Below the pieces are notes generated by a model, which searched no databases, was not told the DNA's origin, and worked only from the letters and a program-made list of their open reading frames with translations. The translations under genes were made by a program, and so were the position numbers. Shown here one piece after another: positions 24,442 through 34,901 of a DNA stretch of 64,000 nt. This DNA is from Streptomyces sp. NBC_01198 (lineage in GTDB: Bacteria; Actinomycetota; Actinomycetes; Streptomycetales; Streptomycetaceae), in assembly GCF_036010485.1 (NCBI RefSeq), contig NZ_CP108568.1:3417001-3481000 (forward strand). Direction: 5' to 3'. Within the stretch, counting starts at the first letter, position 1. Each line of letters begins with the position of its first letter.

Positions 24442-24527
24442 GCGCGGACAACCTCGTGGGCCTGATCGTGGCCGGCTGCCTGCTGGTCTATCTCGTGCTG
24501 GCGCTGATCTTCCCGGAGAAGTTCTAG
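24438..24527 (+). CDS. kdpF: KdpF, small subunit of the Kdp potassium ATPase
   Basis: 29 residues, one hydrophobic helix ([20 protein letters not shown]) and the EKF ending typical of KdpF. It stabilises the KdpFABC complex in the membrane. It overlaps the previous small gene by GTGA, and its TAG shares a base with the GTG of kdpA. Confidence 0.85.
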   Translation: MSADNLVGLIVAGCLLVYLVLALIFPEKF

Positions 24528-26191
24528 TGAACGACACGCTCGCGGGCTGGCTGCAGATCCTCGCCCTGGTGGGCGCGCTGGCGCTGACGTACCGTCCGCT
24601 GGGCGACTACATCGCCCGGATCCTGACCACCGAGCGGCATCTGACGGTGGAGAAGATCTTCTACCGGCTCGGCGGGGTGAATCCGCACGTCGACCAGCGG
24701 TGGCCGGCCTATCTGCGCAGCGTGCTCGCCTTCGCCGCGGTGTCGGTGCTGTTCCTCTACGGCTTCCAGCGGCTGCAGAACCACTTCCTGCTGTCCATCG
24801 GGATGAAGGCGGTGGCTCCCGGCACGGCGTTCAACACCGCTGCGTCGTTCGTGACGAACACGAACTGGCAGTCGTACAGCGGTGAGGCGACGATGGGCCA
24901 TCTGGTGCAGATGGCCGGTCTGGCGGTGCAGAACTTCGTCTCGGCCGCGGTGGGTATCGCGGTGGTGGCGACGCTGATCCGCGGCTTCACCCGCAAGCGG
25001 ACGGACCGGGTGGGGAACTTCTGGGTCGATCTGACGCGGATCACCTTCCGGCTGCTGGTGCCGATGGCGTTCGTCTTCGCGATCGTGCTGGTCGCGCTGG
25101 GGGCGGTGCAGAACTTCCACGGTATCCAGCAGATCAGCACGCTGGTCGGTGACAAGCAGTCGCTGACCGGTGGTCCGGTCGCCTCGCAGGAGGCGATCAA
25201 GGAGCTGGGGACCAACGGCGGCGGCTTCTACAACGCGAACTCCGCCCACCCGTTCGAGAACCCGAACGGGACGAGCAACATCCTGGAGATCTACCTGCTG
25301 CTGGTGATCTCCTTCTCGCTGCCGCGTACGTTCGGGAAGATGGTCGGTGACCACCGGCAGGGTTACGCGATCCTGGCCGTGATGGGCCTGATCTGGGCCG
25401 CGTCGGTGGCGCTGATCACGGTCAACGAGCTGCACAGTGTGAGCAGCACGGCCGGTCACAGTGCGGGCGGGATGCTGGAGGGCAAGGAGCAGCGGTTCGG
25501 CATCTGGGCCTCGGCGTTGTTCGCGGCGTCCACGACGCTGACCTCGACCGGTGCGGTGAACTCCTTCCATGATTCGTTCTCGCCAGGTGGCGGCGGGATG
25601 ACGATCTTCAACATGATGCTCGGCGAGATCGCGCCGGGCGGCACGGGCTCCGGGCTGTACGGGATCTTGATCCTGGCGGTCATCGCGGTGTTCGTGGCCG
25701 GTCTGATGGTCGGGCGGACCCCGGAGTATCTGGGCAAGAAGCTCGGTGCGCGGGAGATGAAGTTCGCCTCGCTGTACATCCTGGCGACCCCGGCGGTGGT
25801 GCTGATCGGCACGGGTACGGCGATGTCGCTGAAGGGTGAGCGGGCCTCGATGCTCAACACCGGCCCGCACGGCTTCTCCGAGGTCCTCTACGCCTTCACC
25901 TCCGCCGCCAACAACAACGGCTCCGCCTTCGCCGGCCTGACAGTGACCTCGGACTGGTGGAACACGGCGCTGGGTCTGGCCATGTTGCTCGGCCGCTTCC
26001 TGCCGATGATCTTCGTGCTGGCGCTGGCCGGTTCGCTGGCGAGACAGCAGCCGGTCCCGGTCACCGCCGGGACGCTGCCCACGCACCGGCCGCAGTTCGT
26101 CGGCCTGCTCACCGGCGTGATCGTGATCGTCGTCGGCCTCACCTATTTCCCCGCGCTCGCGCTGGGTCCGCTCGCGGAAGGCCTGCACTGA
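24527..26191 (+). CDS. kdpA: KdpA, potassium-channel subunit
   Basis: 554 residues, about ten membrane helices, usual length. The selectivity-filter-like loops are all present: [10 protein letters not shown] (about 110), [18 protein letters not shown] (about 227-244), a third glycine-rich loop near [10 protein letters not shown] (about 350), and NNNGSAFAG (about 465). KdpA binds K+ from outside and passes it to KdpB. The start is GTG, sharing a base with the kdpF stop; kdpB begins inside its stop (TGATG). Confidence 0.97.
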   Translation: MNDTLAGWLQILALVGALALTYRPLGDYIARILTTERHLTVEKIFYRLGGVNPHVDQRWPAYLRSVLAFAAVSVLFLYGFQRLQNHFLLSIGMKAVAPGTAFNTAASFVTNTNWQSYSGEATMGHLVQMAGLAVQNFVSAAVGIAVVATLIRGFTRKRTDRVGNFWVDLTRITFRLLVPMAFVFAIVLVALGAVQNFHGIQQISTLVGDKQSLTGGPVASQEAIKELGTNGGGFYNANSAHPFENPNGTSNILEIYLLLVISFSLPRTFGKMVGDHRQGYAILAVMGLIWAASVALITVNELHSVSSTAGHSAGGMLEGKEQRFGIWASALFAASTTLTSTGAVNSFHDSFSPGGGGMTIFNMMLGEIAPGGTGSGLYGILILAVIAVFVAGLMVGRTPEYLGKKLGAREMKFASLYILATPAVVLIGTGTAMSLKGERASMLNTGPHGFSEVLYAFTSAANNNGSAFAGLTVTSDWWNTALGLAMLLGRFLPMIFVLALAGSLARQQPVPVTAGTLPTHRPQFVGLLTGVIVIVVGLTYFPALALGPLAEGLH

Positions 26192-28344
26192 TGTCCCTGG
26201 CGAGCAGCGGACCTCCGGCGTCCCCCGGGGGCGGGCCGAACCCGCAACCGGCGTCGCACCGCGTCTCCGGCGGGCTGCTCGACCCGAAGCAGCTGCTGGT
26301 GTCCATCCCTGACGCGGCCAGGAAGCTCGACCCGCGGGTGATGGTCCGCAACCCGGTGATGTTCGTGGTCGAGGTCGGCGCCGTGCTGACCACCGCTTTC
26401 GCGATCAAGGACCCCACCGTCTTCGCCTGGGTGATCACCGTGTGGCTGTGGCTGACCGTGGTCTTCGCCAACCTCGCCGAGGCGGTGGCCGAGGGCCGTG
26501 GCAAGGCGCAGGCCGAGACGCTGCGGCGTACGAAGACGGAGACCGCCGCCCGCAGGCTGACCGGATGGCGGCCGGGCGCCGGGGACGTCCAGGAGGAGGA
26601 AGTGGGCGCCGCCGCGCTGAAGCTGGGCGACCACGTGGTGGTCGAGGCGGGGCAGACCATCCCGGGCGACGGCGACGTCGTCGAAGGGGTCGCGTCGGTG
26701 GACGAGTCGGCGATCACCGGCGAGTCCGCCCCCGTCATCCGCGAGTCCGGCGGCGACCGCTCCGCCGTCACCGGCGGCACGAAGGTGCTGTCCGACCGCA
26801 TCGTCGTCAAGATCACCTCCAAGCCCGGCGAGACCTTCATCGACCGGATGATCGCCCTGGTCGAAGGCGCCGCACGGCAGAAGACGCCCAACGAGATCGC
26901 ACTGAACATCCTGCTGGCCTCGCTGACGATCGTCTTCCTGCTCGCCGTCGTCACCTTGCAGCCCTTCGCGGTCTTCGCGGGCGCCGAGCAGTCCATCATC
27001 GTCCTGGTCTCGCTGGTGGTCGCGCTGATCCCGACCACGATCGGCGCGCTGCTGTCCGCGATCGGCATCGCGGGCATGGACCGGCTGGTGCAGCGCAACG
27101 TGCTGGCCATGTCCGGCCGCGCCGTCGAGGCCGCCGGCGACGTCAACACCCTGCTGCTCGACAAGACCGGCACCATCACCCTCGGCAACCGCGAGGCCGC
27201 CGAGTTCCTGCCGGTGGGCGGGACCAGCGTCGAAGCGCTCGCGGACGCCGCCCAGCTGTCGTCGCTGTCCGACGAGACTCCCGAAGGCCGCTCCATCGTC
27301 GTGCTGGCCAAGGAGCAGTACGGGCTGCGCGGCCGCGAGCTCGGCAGCCAGGCCGAGTTCGTGCCCTTCACCGCGCAGACCCGGATGAGCGGCGTCGACC
27401 TCTCCGAGGACGGCGACCTGACCGAGGGCGGGGACCGGCGCAGCCTCCGTAAGGGCGCGGCCTCCGCGGTCATGCACTGGATCCGCGACAACGGCGGCCA
27501 CCCCAACGACGAGGCGGGCCCGCTGGTCGACGCCATCGCGTCCGGCGGCGGCACCCCGCTGGTCGTCGGCGAGGTCGTGCACCGCGACGGCGAGGTGACG
27601 GCCACGGTCCTCGGCGTGATCAACCTGACGGACGTCGTCAAGGCCGGGATGCGCGAACGCTTCGACGAGCTGCGCCGGATGGGCATCCGCACGGTGATGA
27701 TCACCGGCGACAACCCGATGACCGCCAGGGCCATCGCGGAGGAGGCGGGCGTGGACGACTTCCTCGCCGAGGCCACCCCCGAGGACAAGATGGCGCTGAT
27801 CAGACGGGAGCAGGCCGGCGGCAAGCTCGTCGCGATGACCGGCGACGGCACCAACGACGCGCCCGCGCTGGCCCAGGCCGACGTCGGCGTCGCCATGAAC
27901 ACCGGCACCTCGGCCGCGAAAGAGGCCGGGAACATGGTGGACCTGGACTCCAACCCCACCAAGCTGATCGAGATCGTGGAGATCGGCAAGCAACTGCTGA
28001 TCACCCGGGGCGCGCTGACGACCTTCTCCATCGCCAACGACGTCGCCAAATACTTCGCGATCATCCCGGCGATGTTCAAGGTGGCCTATCCCGGCCTGGA
28101 CCAGCTCAACATCATGAAGCTGCACAGCCCGACCTCGGCGATCGCCTCGGCCATCATCTTCAACGCGCTGATCATCATCGCGCTGATCCCGCTGGCGCTG
28201 CGCGGGGTGCGCTACCGGCCGTCCTCAGCCTCCGCGCTGCTGACCCGCAACATCTGGGTGTACGGCCTCGGCGGCCTGGTGCTGCCCTTCGCCGGCATCA
28301 AAGTCATCGACCTGATCATCCAGTTCATCCCCGGCCTGCGCTGA
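26191..28344 (+). CDS. kdpB: KdpB, P-type ATPase subunit
   Basis: 717 residues. The phosphorylated aspartate is D324 in DKTGTIT. The actuator TGES lies at 176-179, and hinge motifs TGDNPMTA and [16 protein letters not shown] are intact. Seven membrane helices are expected. It hydrolyses ATP to drive K+ uptake through KdpA. The N terminus has a 25-residue proline/glycine-rich extension. The start overlaps the kdpA stop. Confidence 0.97.
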   Translation: MSLASSGPPASPGGGPNPQPASHRVSGGLLDPKQLLVSIPDAARKLDPRVMVRNPVMFVVEVGAVLTTAFAIKDPTVFAWVITVWLWLTVVFANLAEAVAEGRGKAQAETLRRTKTETAARRLTGWRPGAGDVQEEEVGAAALKLGDHVVVEAGQTIPGDGDVVEGVASVDESAITGESAPVIRESGGDRSAVTGGTKVLSDRIVVKITSKPGETFIDRMIALVEGAARQKTPNEIALNILLASLTIVFLLAVVTLQPFAVFAGAEQSIIVLVSLVVALIPTTIGALLSAIGIAGMDRLVQRNVLAMSGRAVEAAGDVNTLLLDKTGTITLGNREAAEFLPVGGTSVEALADAAQLSSLSDETPEGRSIVVLAKEQYGLRGRELGSQAEFVPFTAQTRMSGVDLSEDGDLTEGGDRRSLRKGAASAVMHWIRDNGGHPNDEAGPLVDAIASGGGTPLVVGEVVHRDGEVTATVLGVINLTDVVKAGMRERFDELRRMGIRTVMITGDNPMTARAIAEEAGVDDFLAEATPEDKMALIRREQAGGKLVAMTGDGTNDAPALAQADVGVAMNTGTSAAKEAGNMVDLDSNPTKLIEIVEIGKQLLITRGALTTFSIANDVAKYFAIIPAMFKVAYPGLDQLNIMKLHSPTSAIASAIIFNALIIIALIPLALRGVRYRPSSASALLTRNIWVYGLGGLVLPFAGIKVIDLIIQFIPGLR

Positions 28345-28368
28345 CCGACGACAGAAGGCACAACTCCC

Positions 28369-28998
28369 ATGCCCGGCTCCCTTCCCTCCGTGGTCCGCAA
28401 CCACCTGGTCGCCCTGCGGATGCTGCTGGTGCTGTCCGTGATCACCGGCGTGCTCTACCCGCTGGCCGTCACCGGCATCGCGCAGGCCGCGTTCGGCCAC
28501 CAGGCCAACGGCTCGCTCGTCCACCACGGCGGCCGGGTCGTCGGCTCCAGCCTGATCGGCCAGAACTTCGACCTGCCGAAGAAGAACCCGGCCGACGCCG
28601 GCGAGGCGCCGCGGCCCGACCCGCGGTACTTCCAGCCGCGCCCCTCGGCGGGTTCCTACGACCCGCTCGCCTCGGGCGCCTCCAACCTCGGCCCGAACAA
28701 CCCGGACCTGATCCAGGCGGTCGCGCAGCGCCGCAAGGACGTCGCCGCTTTCGACGGCGTCGACCCCGAGGACGTACCCCCCGACGCCCTGACCGCCTCA
28801 GGCTCCGGCCTCGACCCCGACATCTCCACCGCCTACGCCTACGAGCAGGTCGACCGGGTCGCCCGGGCCCGCGGCCTGTCCCCGGCCGCCGTCAGGAAGC
28901 TGGTGGCCCACCGCACCCACGGCCGGGCGCTGGGCTTCCTCGGCCAGAAGCACGTCAACGTCCTGGACCTCAACGTGGACCTCGACAGGACCGCATGA
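28369..28998 (+). CDS. kdpC: KdpC, accessory subunit
   Basis: 209 residues with one N-terminal membrane helix (LLVLSVITGVLYPLAVTGIA). The periplasm-facing domain carries family motifs GSSLIGQNF, PRYFQPRPSA, SGASNLGPNNP, VPPDALTASGSGLDPDIS and LGFLGQKHVNVLDLN. It stabilises the Kdp complex and raises ATP affinity of KdpB. It lies 24 bp after kdpB. Confidence 0.96.
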   Translation: MPGSLPSVVRNHLVALRMLLVLSVITGVLYPLAVTGIAQAAFGHQANGSLVHHGGRVVGSSLIGQNFDLPKKNPADAGEAPRPDPRYFQPRPSAGSYDPLASGASNLGPNNPDLIQAVAQRRKDVAAFDGVDPEDVPPDALTASGSGLDPDISTAYAYEQVDRVARARGLSPAAVRKLVAHRTHGRALGFLGQKHVNVLDLNVDLDRTA

Positions 28999-29035
28999 GG
29001 ACCGGACACGCCACGTCACGCAAGGAGGGCGCCGC

Positions 29036-31582
29036 ATGACGCCTGCCGGACTTCCCCCCGCCCCCCGCCGCTCCGCCGGCCCGCTGCGCAACGGCCGGCC
29101 CGGCCGGCTGAAGGTCTTCCTCGGCGCGGCCCCCGGCGTCGGCAAGACCTACCGCATGCTCGACGAGGGCCGGCGCCGCGTGGAGCGCGGCACCGACGTC
29201 GTCGTCGCCTACGTCGAGTGCCACCGGCGCCCGCACACCGAGCAGATGCTGGCCGGCCTCGACGTGCTGCCCCGGGCCGCACGCGACTACCGCGGCACCT
29301 CGTTCGCCGAGATGGACACCGACGCGGTCCTTGAGCGCGCCCCGCAGCTCGCCCTGGTGGACGAGCTGCCGCACACCAACGTCCCCGGCGGCCGGCACGC
29401 CAAGCGGTGGGAGGACATCGACGAGCTGCTCGCGGCCGGTATCGACGTCCTCACCACCGTCAACATCCAGCACCTGGAGTCGCTCAACGACGTCGTCCAG
29501 AAGATCACCGGCGTCCCGCAGCGCGAGACCGTGCCGGACGAGGTCGTCCGCCGCGCCCACCAGATCGAACTGGTCGACATGCCCGCGGAGGCGCTGCGCC
29601 GCCGGATGGCGCACGGCAACGTCTACGCGCCGGAGAAGGTCGACGCGGCGCTGTCGAACTACTTCCGGGTCGGCAACCTCACCGCCCTGCGCGAGCTCGC
29701 GCTGCTGTGGGTGGCCGGGCGGGTGGACGAGGCCCTGCAGAAGTACCGCTCGGAGCACGGCATAGGACGGGTGTGGGAGACGCGCGAGCGGGTCGTCGTC
29801 GCCCTGACCGGCGGCCCCGAGGGCGAGACGCTGATCCGCAGGGCCGCCCGTATCGCCGACCGCTCCGCCGGCGGCGACGTGCTGGCGGTGCACATCGCCC
29901 GCAGCGACGGGCTGGCCGACGCCTCCCCCGCCGCGCTGTCCCGGCAGCGGGCGCTGGTCGAGTCGCTGGGCGGCACCTTCCACTGCGTGGTCGGCGACCA
30001 CGTCCCCACCGCGCTGCTGGACTTCGCCCGCGCGGAGAGCGCCACCCAGCTGGTCATGGGCACCAGCCGGCGCGGCAGGCTCGCCCACTTCCTGACCGGC
30101 CGGGGCGTCGGCGAGACCACGGTCGAGCGGTCCGGCGACATCGACGTCCACATGGTCACCCACGAGCGGGCCAGGCGCGGCCGGCTGCTGCCCACGCCCA
30201 GCAGCGGCCTGCCCAGGGTGCGCAGGGTGGCCGGGCCGCTCACCGGCCTGGTGCTGCCGGTGCTGCTCACCGTGCTGCTCAGCCACACCCGCGGCAGCCT
30301 CAACCTCACCACCGACGCGCTGCTGCTCCTGGTCGCGGTGGTCGGGGTGGCCTGCATCGGCGGCGTCGCCTCCGCGCTGCTCGCCTCGATCACCGCCTCG
30401 CTGCTGCTCAACTGGTTCTTCATCCCGCCGATTCACAAGTTCACCATCGGCGAGACGAACAACGCCCTCGCGCTCGCCGTCTTCGCGGTCGTCGCGGTCA
30501 CCGTCGCGACCGTCGTCGACCAGTCGCTGCGGCTGTCGCGGCGGGCGGCGAACGCCACCGCGGAAGCCGAGACGCTGTCCTCCGTGGCGGGCGGCATCCT
30601 GCGCGGCGACCAGACGGTCGAGGTGCTGCTGAGCCGCACCCGGGAGGCGTTCGGCATGGACTCCGCCGAGCTGGCCCGGCGCACCGACCACGACGGCGAC
30701 CCGGCGGACGACGACGCCGTGGTGGCGCCGGTCGGCCCGGACGACGTCCTGGTGCTGCGCGGACGCCGGCTGGCCGCGTCCGAGCGCCGGGTCTTCGTCG
30801 CCTTCGCCGGCCATGTGGCCGCGGCCCTGGAACGCGCCCGGCTGGCCGAGGCCGCCGCCGAGGTCGAGCCGGTCAGGGCCGCCGACCGGATGCGCACCGC
30901 CCTGCTGGCCGCCGTCAGCCACGACCTGCGCACCCCGATCGCCAGCGGCTGGGCGGCCGTCAGCAGCCTGCGCAGCCGGGACGTGGCCTTCAGCGACGAG
31001 GACCGCGACGAGCTGCTGGCCGCCGCCGAGGAGTCGCTTGCCCGGCTCAACCGCCTGGTGGACAACCTGCTCGACATGAGCCGCCTGCAGGCCGGCGCCC
31101 TCACCCTGCACCTGCAGCCGACCTCGCTCGCCGAGATCCTCCCGCTGGCCCTTGACACCCTGCCGGAGACCGCCGTGCCGGTCCTCGCCCAGGGCGTGAC
31201 GGACACCGCCGACATCCTGGCGGACCCGCCGCTGCTGGAGCGGGTGATCGCCAACCTGGTGACCAACGCGGTGCGGCACACGCCCGCGGGCCGGAAAGTG
31301 CTGGTGAGCGCCAGCGCCCTGGACGAGAGGGTGGAGCTGCGGGTCATCGACCAGGGGCCCGGACTGCCCGCCGAGGACCGCGAGCGGGTCTTCGAGGCCT
31401 TCCAGCGGATGGGCGACACCGACAACGCCACCGGGCTCGGCCTGGGCCTGGCCCTGTCCCGCGGCCTGACCGAGGCCATGGGCGGCACCCTCACCCCTGA
31501 GGACACCCCGGGCGGCGGCCTGACGATGGTGGTGTCGCTGCCCGCCGCCGCGCCGGCCGCCTGCGCGGAGGCGCTGGTCTGA
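29036..31582 (+). CDS. kdpD: KdpD, turgor/potassium sensor histidine kinase
   Basis: 848 residues in full KdpD order: N-terminal KdpD domain with Walker A GAAPGVGKT (30-38) and LALVDELPHTN; a universal-stress-type domain (about 255-375); four membrane helices (about 400-500); GAF-like region; HisKA with the phosphorylated His in VSHDLRTP (H629); and HATPase (NLVTNAVRHTPAG, DQGPGLP, GLGLGLALS). It senses low K+ and normally phosphorylates KdpE. No kdpE follows; the next gene is a second KdpD-type protein without a kinase. It starts 38 bp after kdpC. Confidence 0.95.
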   Translation: MTPAGLPPAPRRSAGPLRNGRPGRLKVFLGAAPGVGKTYRMLDEGRRRVERGTDVVVAYVECHRRPHTEQMLAGLDVLPRAARDYRGTSFAEMDTDAVLERAPQLALVDELPHTNVPGGRHAKRWEDIDELLAAGIDVLTTVNIQHLESLNDVVQKITGVPQRETVPDEVVRRAHQIELVDMPAEALRRRMAHGNVYAPEKVDAALSNYFRVGNLTALRELALLWVAGRVDEALQKYRSEHGIGRVWETRERVVVALTGGPEGETLIRRAARIADRSAGGDVLAVHIARSDGLADASPAALSRQRALVESLGGTFHCVVGDHVPTALLDFARAESATQLVMGTSRRGRLAHFLTGRGVGETTVERSGDIDVHMVTHERARRGRLLPTPSSGLPRVRRVAGPLTGLVLPVLLTVLLSHTRGSLNLTTDALLLLVAVVGVACIGGVASALLASITASLLLNWFFIPPIHKFTIGETNNALALAVFAVVAVTVATVVDQSLRLSRRAANATAEAETLSSVAGGILRGDQTVEVLLSRTREAFGMDSAELARRTDHDGDPADDDAVVAPVGPDDVLVLRGRRLAASERRVFVAFAGHVAAALERARLAEAAAEVEPVRAADRMRTALLAAVSHDLRTPIASGWAAVSSLRSRDVAFSDEDRDELLAAAEESLARLNRLVDNLLDMSRLQAGALTLHLQPTSLAEILPLALDTLPETAVPVLAQGVTDTADILADPPLLERVIANLVTNAVRHTPAGRKVLVSASALDERVELRVIDQGPGLPAEDRERVFEAFQRMGDTDNATGLGLGLALSRGLTEAMGGTLTPEDTPGGGLTMVVSLPAAAPAACAEALV

Positions 31583-31717
31583 GGACGCCTCCGGCGCGCC
31601 GGAGGCGTGCCGGGTGGACGATGGAGGTGAGGGGTTCCCGCCCCGCGCGGGCCGTCGCGGCCCGGCGGCGGCGCGGCGGCCCCGGCAGGGGGGCCGGCTC
31701 GCCGGAAGGGAGTGGCC

Positions 31718-32878
31718 GTGCGCGGAATGCTGCGGGTCTATCTCGGGGCCGCGCCCGGTGTGGGCAAGACCTACGACATGCTCAGCGAGGGCCACCGCCG
31801 CGCCGACCGCGGTGCGGACGTGGTGGTCGCCTACGTCGAGGACTACGGCAGGGCACTGACCCGTGGGATGGCCGAGGGTCTGGAGACGGTGCCGCGCCGG
31901 ACCCTGTCGTACCGCGACTGCACGTTCACCGAGATGGACCTCGACGCCGTCCTGGCCCGCCGCCCCGAGCTGGCGCTGGTGGACGAGCTCGCCCACACCA
32001 ACATCCCCGGCTCCCGCAACGCCAAGCGCTGGCGGGACGTCGAGGAGCTGCTGGCGGCCGGGATCGACGTGATCTCCACCGTCAACATCCAGCACCTGGA
32101 GTCGCTCAACGACGTCGTCAGGAACATCACCGGCGTCCCGCAGCGCGAGACCGTACCGGACGACGTGGTCCGCAGCGCCGACCAGATCGAGCTGGTGGAC
32201 ATGTCGGCCGAGGCGCTGCGCCGCCGGATGGCGCACGGCAACATCTACGCCCCCGAGAAGATCGACGCCGCGCTGGCCAACTACTTCCGGGCCGGCAACC
32301 TCTCCGCCCTGCGGGAGATCGCGCTGCTGTGGGCGGCCGACCGGGTCGAGGAGGCGCTGCTGCGCTACCGCGGCGACCACGGCATCCAGCGCCCCTGGGC
32401 CACCCGGGAGCGCATCCTGGTCGCCCTGTCCGGCGGCCCCGAGGGCGACACCCTCATCCGGCGCGGCAAGCGTGCCGCCGCACGCGGCGCCGGGGGCGAG
32501 CTGCTGGCCGTCCACGTCGAGCGCGAGGACGCGCCCGACACCGCCCCCGTCGGCTTCCTGACCCGCCAGCGCGCCCTGGTCGAGGAACTCGGCGGCGCCT
32601 ACCACGTCATCAGCGGCGACAACCCGGCGCACGCGATCCTGGACTTCGCCCGCGAGGCCAACGCCAGCCACATCCTGATCGGCGCCACCCGGCGCGGCCG
32701 GCTCAAGCGGCTGCTCTCCCGGGGTTTCGGCGAGACCGTCATCGAGGGCTCGGGACAGGACATCGACGTCTACGTCGTCAGCCACGCCGAGGCCGCCCAC
32801 GGCCGGCTGCTGCACCGGCGCACCGACCCCGAGGAGCCGCCCGCGCCCGGCGACGACCCGTGCGCGCCACCGCTGTGA
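31718..32878 (+). CDS. Kinase-less KdpD paralogue (sensor domains only)
   Basis: 386 residues from GTG 31718 (GGAAGGGA upstream; GTG 31712 is also possible). It matches the first half of KdpD closely: Walker A GAAPGVGKT, LALVDELAHTNIPGSRNAKRW, STVNIQHLESLNDVV, then the universal-stress-type domain ending DIDVYVVSHAE. It stops before the membrane helices, so it should be cytoplasmic. Similar stand-alone KdpD N-terminal proteins exist in cyanobacteria and some actinomycetes. It may modulate the full KdpD or the pump in response to ATP or c-di-AMP. It is a complete gene, not a truncation artefact, as a normal proline-rich tail and stop follow. Confidence 0.85.
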   Translation: MRGMLRVYLGAAPGVGKTYDMLSEGHRRADRGADVVVAYVEDYGRALTRGMAEGLETVPRRTLSYRDCTFTEMDLDAVLARRPELALVDELAHTNIPGSRNAKRWRDVEELLAAGIDVISTVNIQHLESLNDVVRNITGVPQRETVPDDVVRSADQIELVDMSAEALRRRMAHGNIYAPEKIDAALANYFRAGNLSALREIALLWAADRVEEALLRYRGDHGIQRPWATRERILVALSGGPEGDTLIRRGKRAAARGAGGELLAVHVEREDAPDTAPVGFLTRQRALVEELGGAYHVISGDNPAHAILDFAREANASHILIGATRRGRLKRLLSRGFGETVIEGSGQDIDVYVVSHAEAAHGRLLHRRTDPEEPPAPGDDPCAPPL

Positions 32879-32907
32879 CCGGCTCCCGCCCGGACCGCGC
32901 GACCCGG

Positions 32908-32933
32908 CCGTATCAGCCGATCGGTTGATACGG
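32908..32933. promoter_or_regulatory. 26-bp near-perfect palindrome
   Basis: Two 13-bp halves related by dyad symmetry (outer arms CCGTATCA / TGATACGG) with only one non-complementary pair. It lies 130 bp before the ABC transporter operon and 30 bp after the KdpD-like stop. The AT-containing arms fit a TetR- or GntR-type operator better than a terminator. Confidence 0.45.
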
Positions 32934-33062
32934 CTGAGCCGTCCGGCCGATCAGCCGCCGCCCGCCGAATGGGGCCGGCCGGCCGATGCGCCCGGGCGCC
33001 CGCCGCCGCCAGGCTGATCCCGGGACCCCGGAGACCGTCCGGGACCGGAAAGGACGCCACGC

Positions 33063-34052
33063 ATGCCCGCGGTCATCGATGTGCGGCACCTGCACAAGCG
33101 CTACGGGGACCAGGTGGCGGTCGACGACGTCTCCTTCAGCGTGGAGCAGGGCGAGATCTTCGGGATCCTCGGCCCGAACGGCGCCGGCAAGACGACCACG
33201 GTGGAGTGCGTCGAAGGGCTGCGCACCGCCGACCGGGGCGAGATCAGCGTGCTCGGCCTCGACCCGCTGCGCGACCGTGCCGAGCTGACCCAGCGGCTCG
33301 GCGTGCAGCTCCAGGACGGCCGGCTGCCCGACCGGCTGACGGCCGGCGAGGCGCTGCGGCTGTACGGCTCGTTCTACCGCAGGCCGGCCGACCGGCAGGA
33401 GCTGATGGACGTCCTCGGCCTCGCGGACAAGCAGCGGACCCCGTACGCGAAGCTGTCCGGCGGCCAGCAGCAGCGGCTCTCGATCGCGCTGGCGCTGGTC
33501 GGCAGCCCGGAGGTGGCCGTCCTTGACGAGCTCACCACCGGTCTCGACCCGCAGGCCCGCCGTGACACCTGGGGCCTGATCCAGGACGTGCGCTCGCGCG
33601 GGGTGACGATCGTGCTGGTCACGCACTTCATGGAGGAGGCCGAGCGGCTCTGCGACCGGGTCGCGGTGATCGACCGGGGCCGCATCGTCGTGGTGGACAC
33701 CCCGGCGGCCCTGACCGAACGCGTCGAGGGCGGGCAGCGGATCCAGTTCCGGCCGTCGGTCCGCTTCGACGACGCCCTGCTGACCGGGCTGCCCGACGTC
33801 ACAGGCCTCACCCACCGGGGCGACCTCGTGGAGGTCACCGGCACCGCCGGCGCGCTCAACGCGATCACCTCGGTGCTGGCCCGCAACGACATCGTGGCGG
33901 AGCACCTGCGGGTGGAGCAGCCGAGCCTGGAGGACGCCTTCGTCGCGCTGACCGGCAGGCACGTGGCGCCGGGCGCGTCTTCCGCCGGACCGGAGGCGTA
34001 TGCCGAGCCGGACGCCCACCCCGGCGTCGATGCCGGCACCACCGAGCGCTAG
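33063..34052 (+). CDS. ABC exporter ATP-binding protein
   Basis: 329 residues: Walker A GPNGAGKTTTVE (about 38-49), Q-loop VQLQDGRLP, signature LSGGQQQRL (about 138-146), Walker B VAVLDELTTGLDP, switch THFMEEAE. The C-terminal 90 residues form the DUF4162-like domain typical of drug/antibiotic ABC-2 exporters. It supplies energy to the permease encoded next. The adjacent two-component system probably controls it. Confidence 0.93.
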   Translation: MPAVIDVRHLHKRYGDQVAVDDVSFSVEQGEIFGILGPNGAGKTTTVECVEGLRTADRGEISVLGLDPLRDRAELTQRLGVQLQDGRLPDRLTAGEALRLYGSFYRRPADRQELMDVLGLADKQRTPYAKLSGGQQQRLSIALALVGSPEVAVLDELTTGLDPQARRDTWGLIQDVRSRGVTIVLVTHFMEEAERLCDRVAVIDRGRIVVVDTPAALTERVEGGQRIQFRPSVRFDDALLTGLPDVTGLTHRGDLVEVTGTAGALNAITSVLARNDIVAEHLRVEQPSLEDAFVALTGRHVAPGASSAGPEAYAEPDAHPGVDAGTTER

Positions 34053-34089
34053 CCCGCGCCCGCCGACCGCACCGCAGAAGGAGCACGTC

Positions 34090-34881
34090 ATGCCGGTCAC
34101 CACCCCAGCCGGGCCCGTGCCGCCCCCCGCCACGGACCGGGGCTCCGTGCTGGGACGGCTCGCGCTCACCGAGCTGAAGCTGTTCGTCCGGGACAAGGCC
34201 GGTCCGGCCTTCGCCATCGGGCTGCCGATGGCGCTGCTGATCATCTTCGGCAACGTCCCCTTCTACAACCAGCCCCGCGACAACCTCGACGGCTTCACGC
34301 TGCTCGACGTCTACGTCCCGATCCTGGCCGCCCTGGTGCCGGCCACGCTGTCCTTCACCGTCGTGCCCCCGGTGCTTGTCGGCTACCGGGAGAAGGGCGT
34401 GCTGCGCCGCCTGCGGACGACCCCGGTCGGCCCGGCCCGGGTGCTCGCCGCCCAGCTGCTGGTCATCGTGGCGACCGCGGCCGTCTCCGTGACCGCCCTG
34501 CTGCTGGTGGCCAGGCTCGCCTTCGGCGTGCATCTGCCGCGCCGGCCCGGCGGGTACCTGATCGCCATCGTGCTGACCGCGCTCGCCCTCGTCGCGATCG
34601 GCCTCTTCGTCGCCGCGGTCTCCCCCACCGCCCCGGTCGCCAACGGGGTGGGCACGGCGCTCTTCTACGTGATGATGTTCTTCGGCGGGCTGTTCCTCCC
34701 GCTCGCCGCCATGCCCTCGCTGCTGCGGCACATCAGCCGGGCGGCCCCGCTCGGCGCCGCCGTACAGGCCCTGACCGACGCCACCGAGGGCCACTGGCCC
34801 CACCCCCTCCAGCTGATCACCCTGGCCGGCTACGCCGTCGTCTTCGGCGCGGGTGCGGTTAAATTGTTCCGCTGGGAGTGA
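34090..34881 (+). CDS. ABC-2 type permease
   Basis: 263 residues with six membrane segments, of which FAIGLPMALLIIFGNVPFY, LLVIVATAAVSVTALLLVA, YLIAIVLTALALVAIGLFV and NGVGTALFYVMMFFGGLFL are clear. The ABC-2 signature PLPLAAMPSLL-like segment follows the fifth helix. It pairs with the upstream ATPase to export an unknown, probably hydrophobic or antibiotic-like, compound. Its stop is followed after 20 bp by the sensor kinase gene. Confidence 0.92.
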   Translation: MPVTTPAGPVPPPATDRGSVLGRLALTELKLFVRDKAGPAFAIGLPMALLIIFGNVPFYNQPRDNLDGFTLLDVYVPILAALVPATLSFTVVPPVLVGYREKGVLRRLRTTPVGPARVLAAQLLVIVATAAVSVTALLLVARLAFGVHLPRRPGGYLIAIVLTALALVAIGLFVAAVSPTAPVANGVGTALFYVMMFFGGLFLPLAAMPSLLRHISRAAPLGAAVQALTDATEGHWPHPLQLITLAGYAVVFGAGAVKLFRWE

Positions 34882-34901
34882 ACCGACCCGGAGGCCCGCT
34901 C

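Noticed and set aside
28970..32815. Very long open frame (1281 codons) antisense to kdpD and the KdpD-like gene
   Set aside because: It is rich in G, R, H, V and Q from the third-position GC of the real genes, has no domain, and both plus-strand genes are full-length known families.
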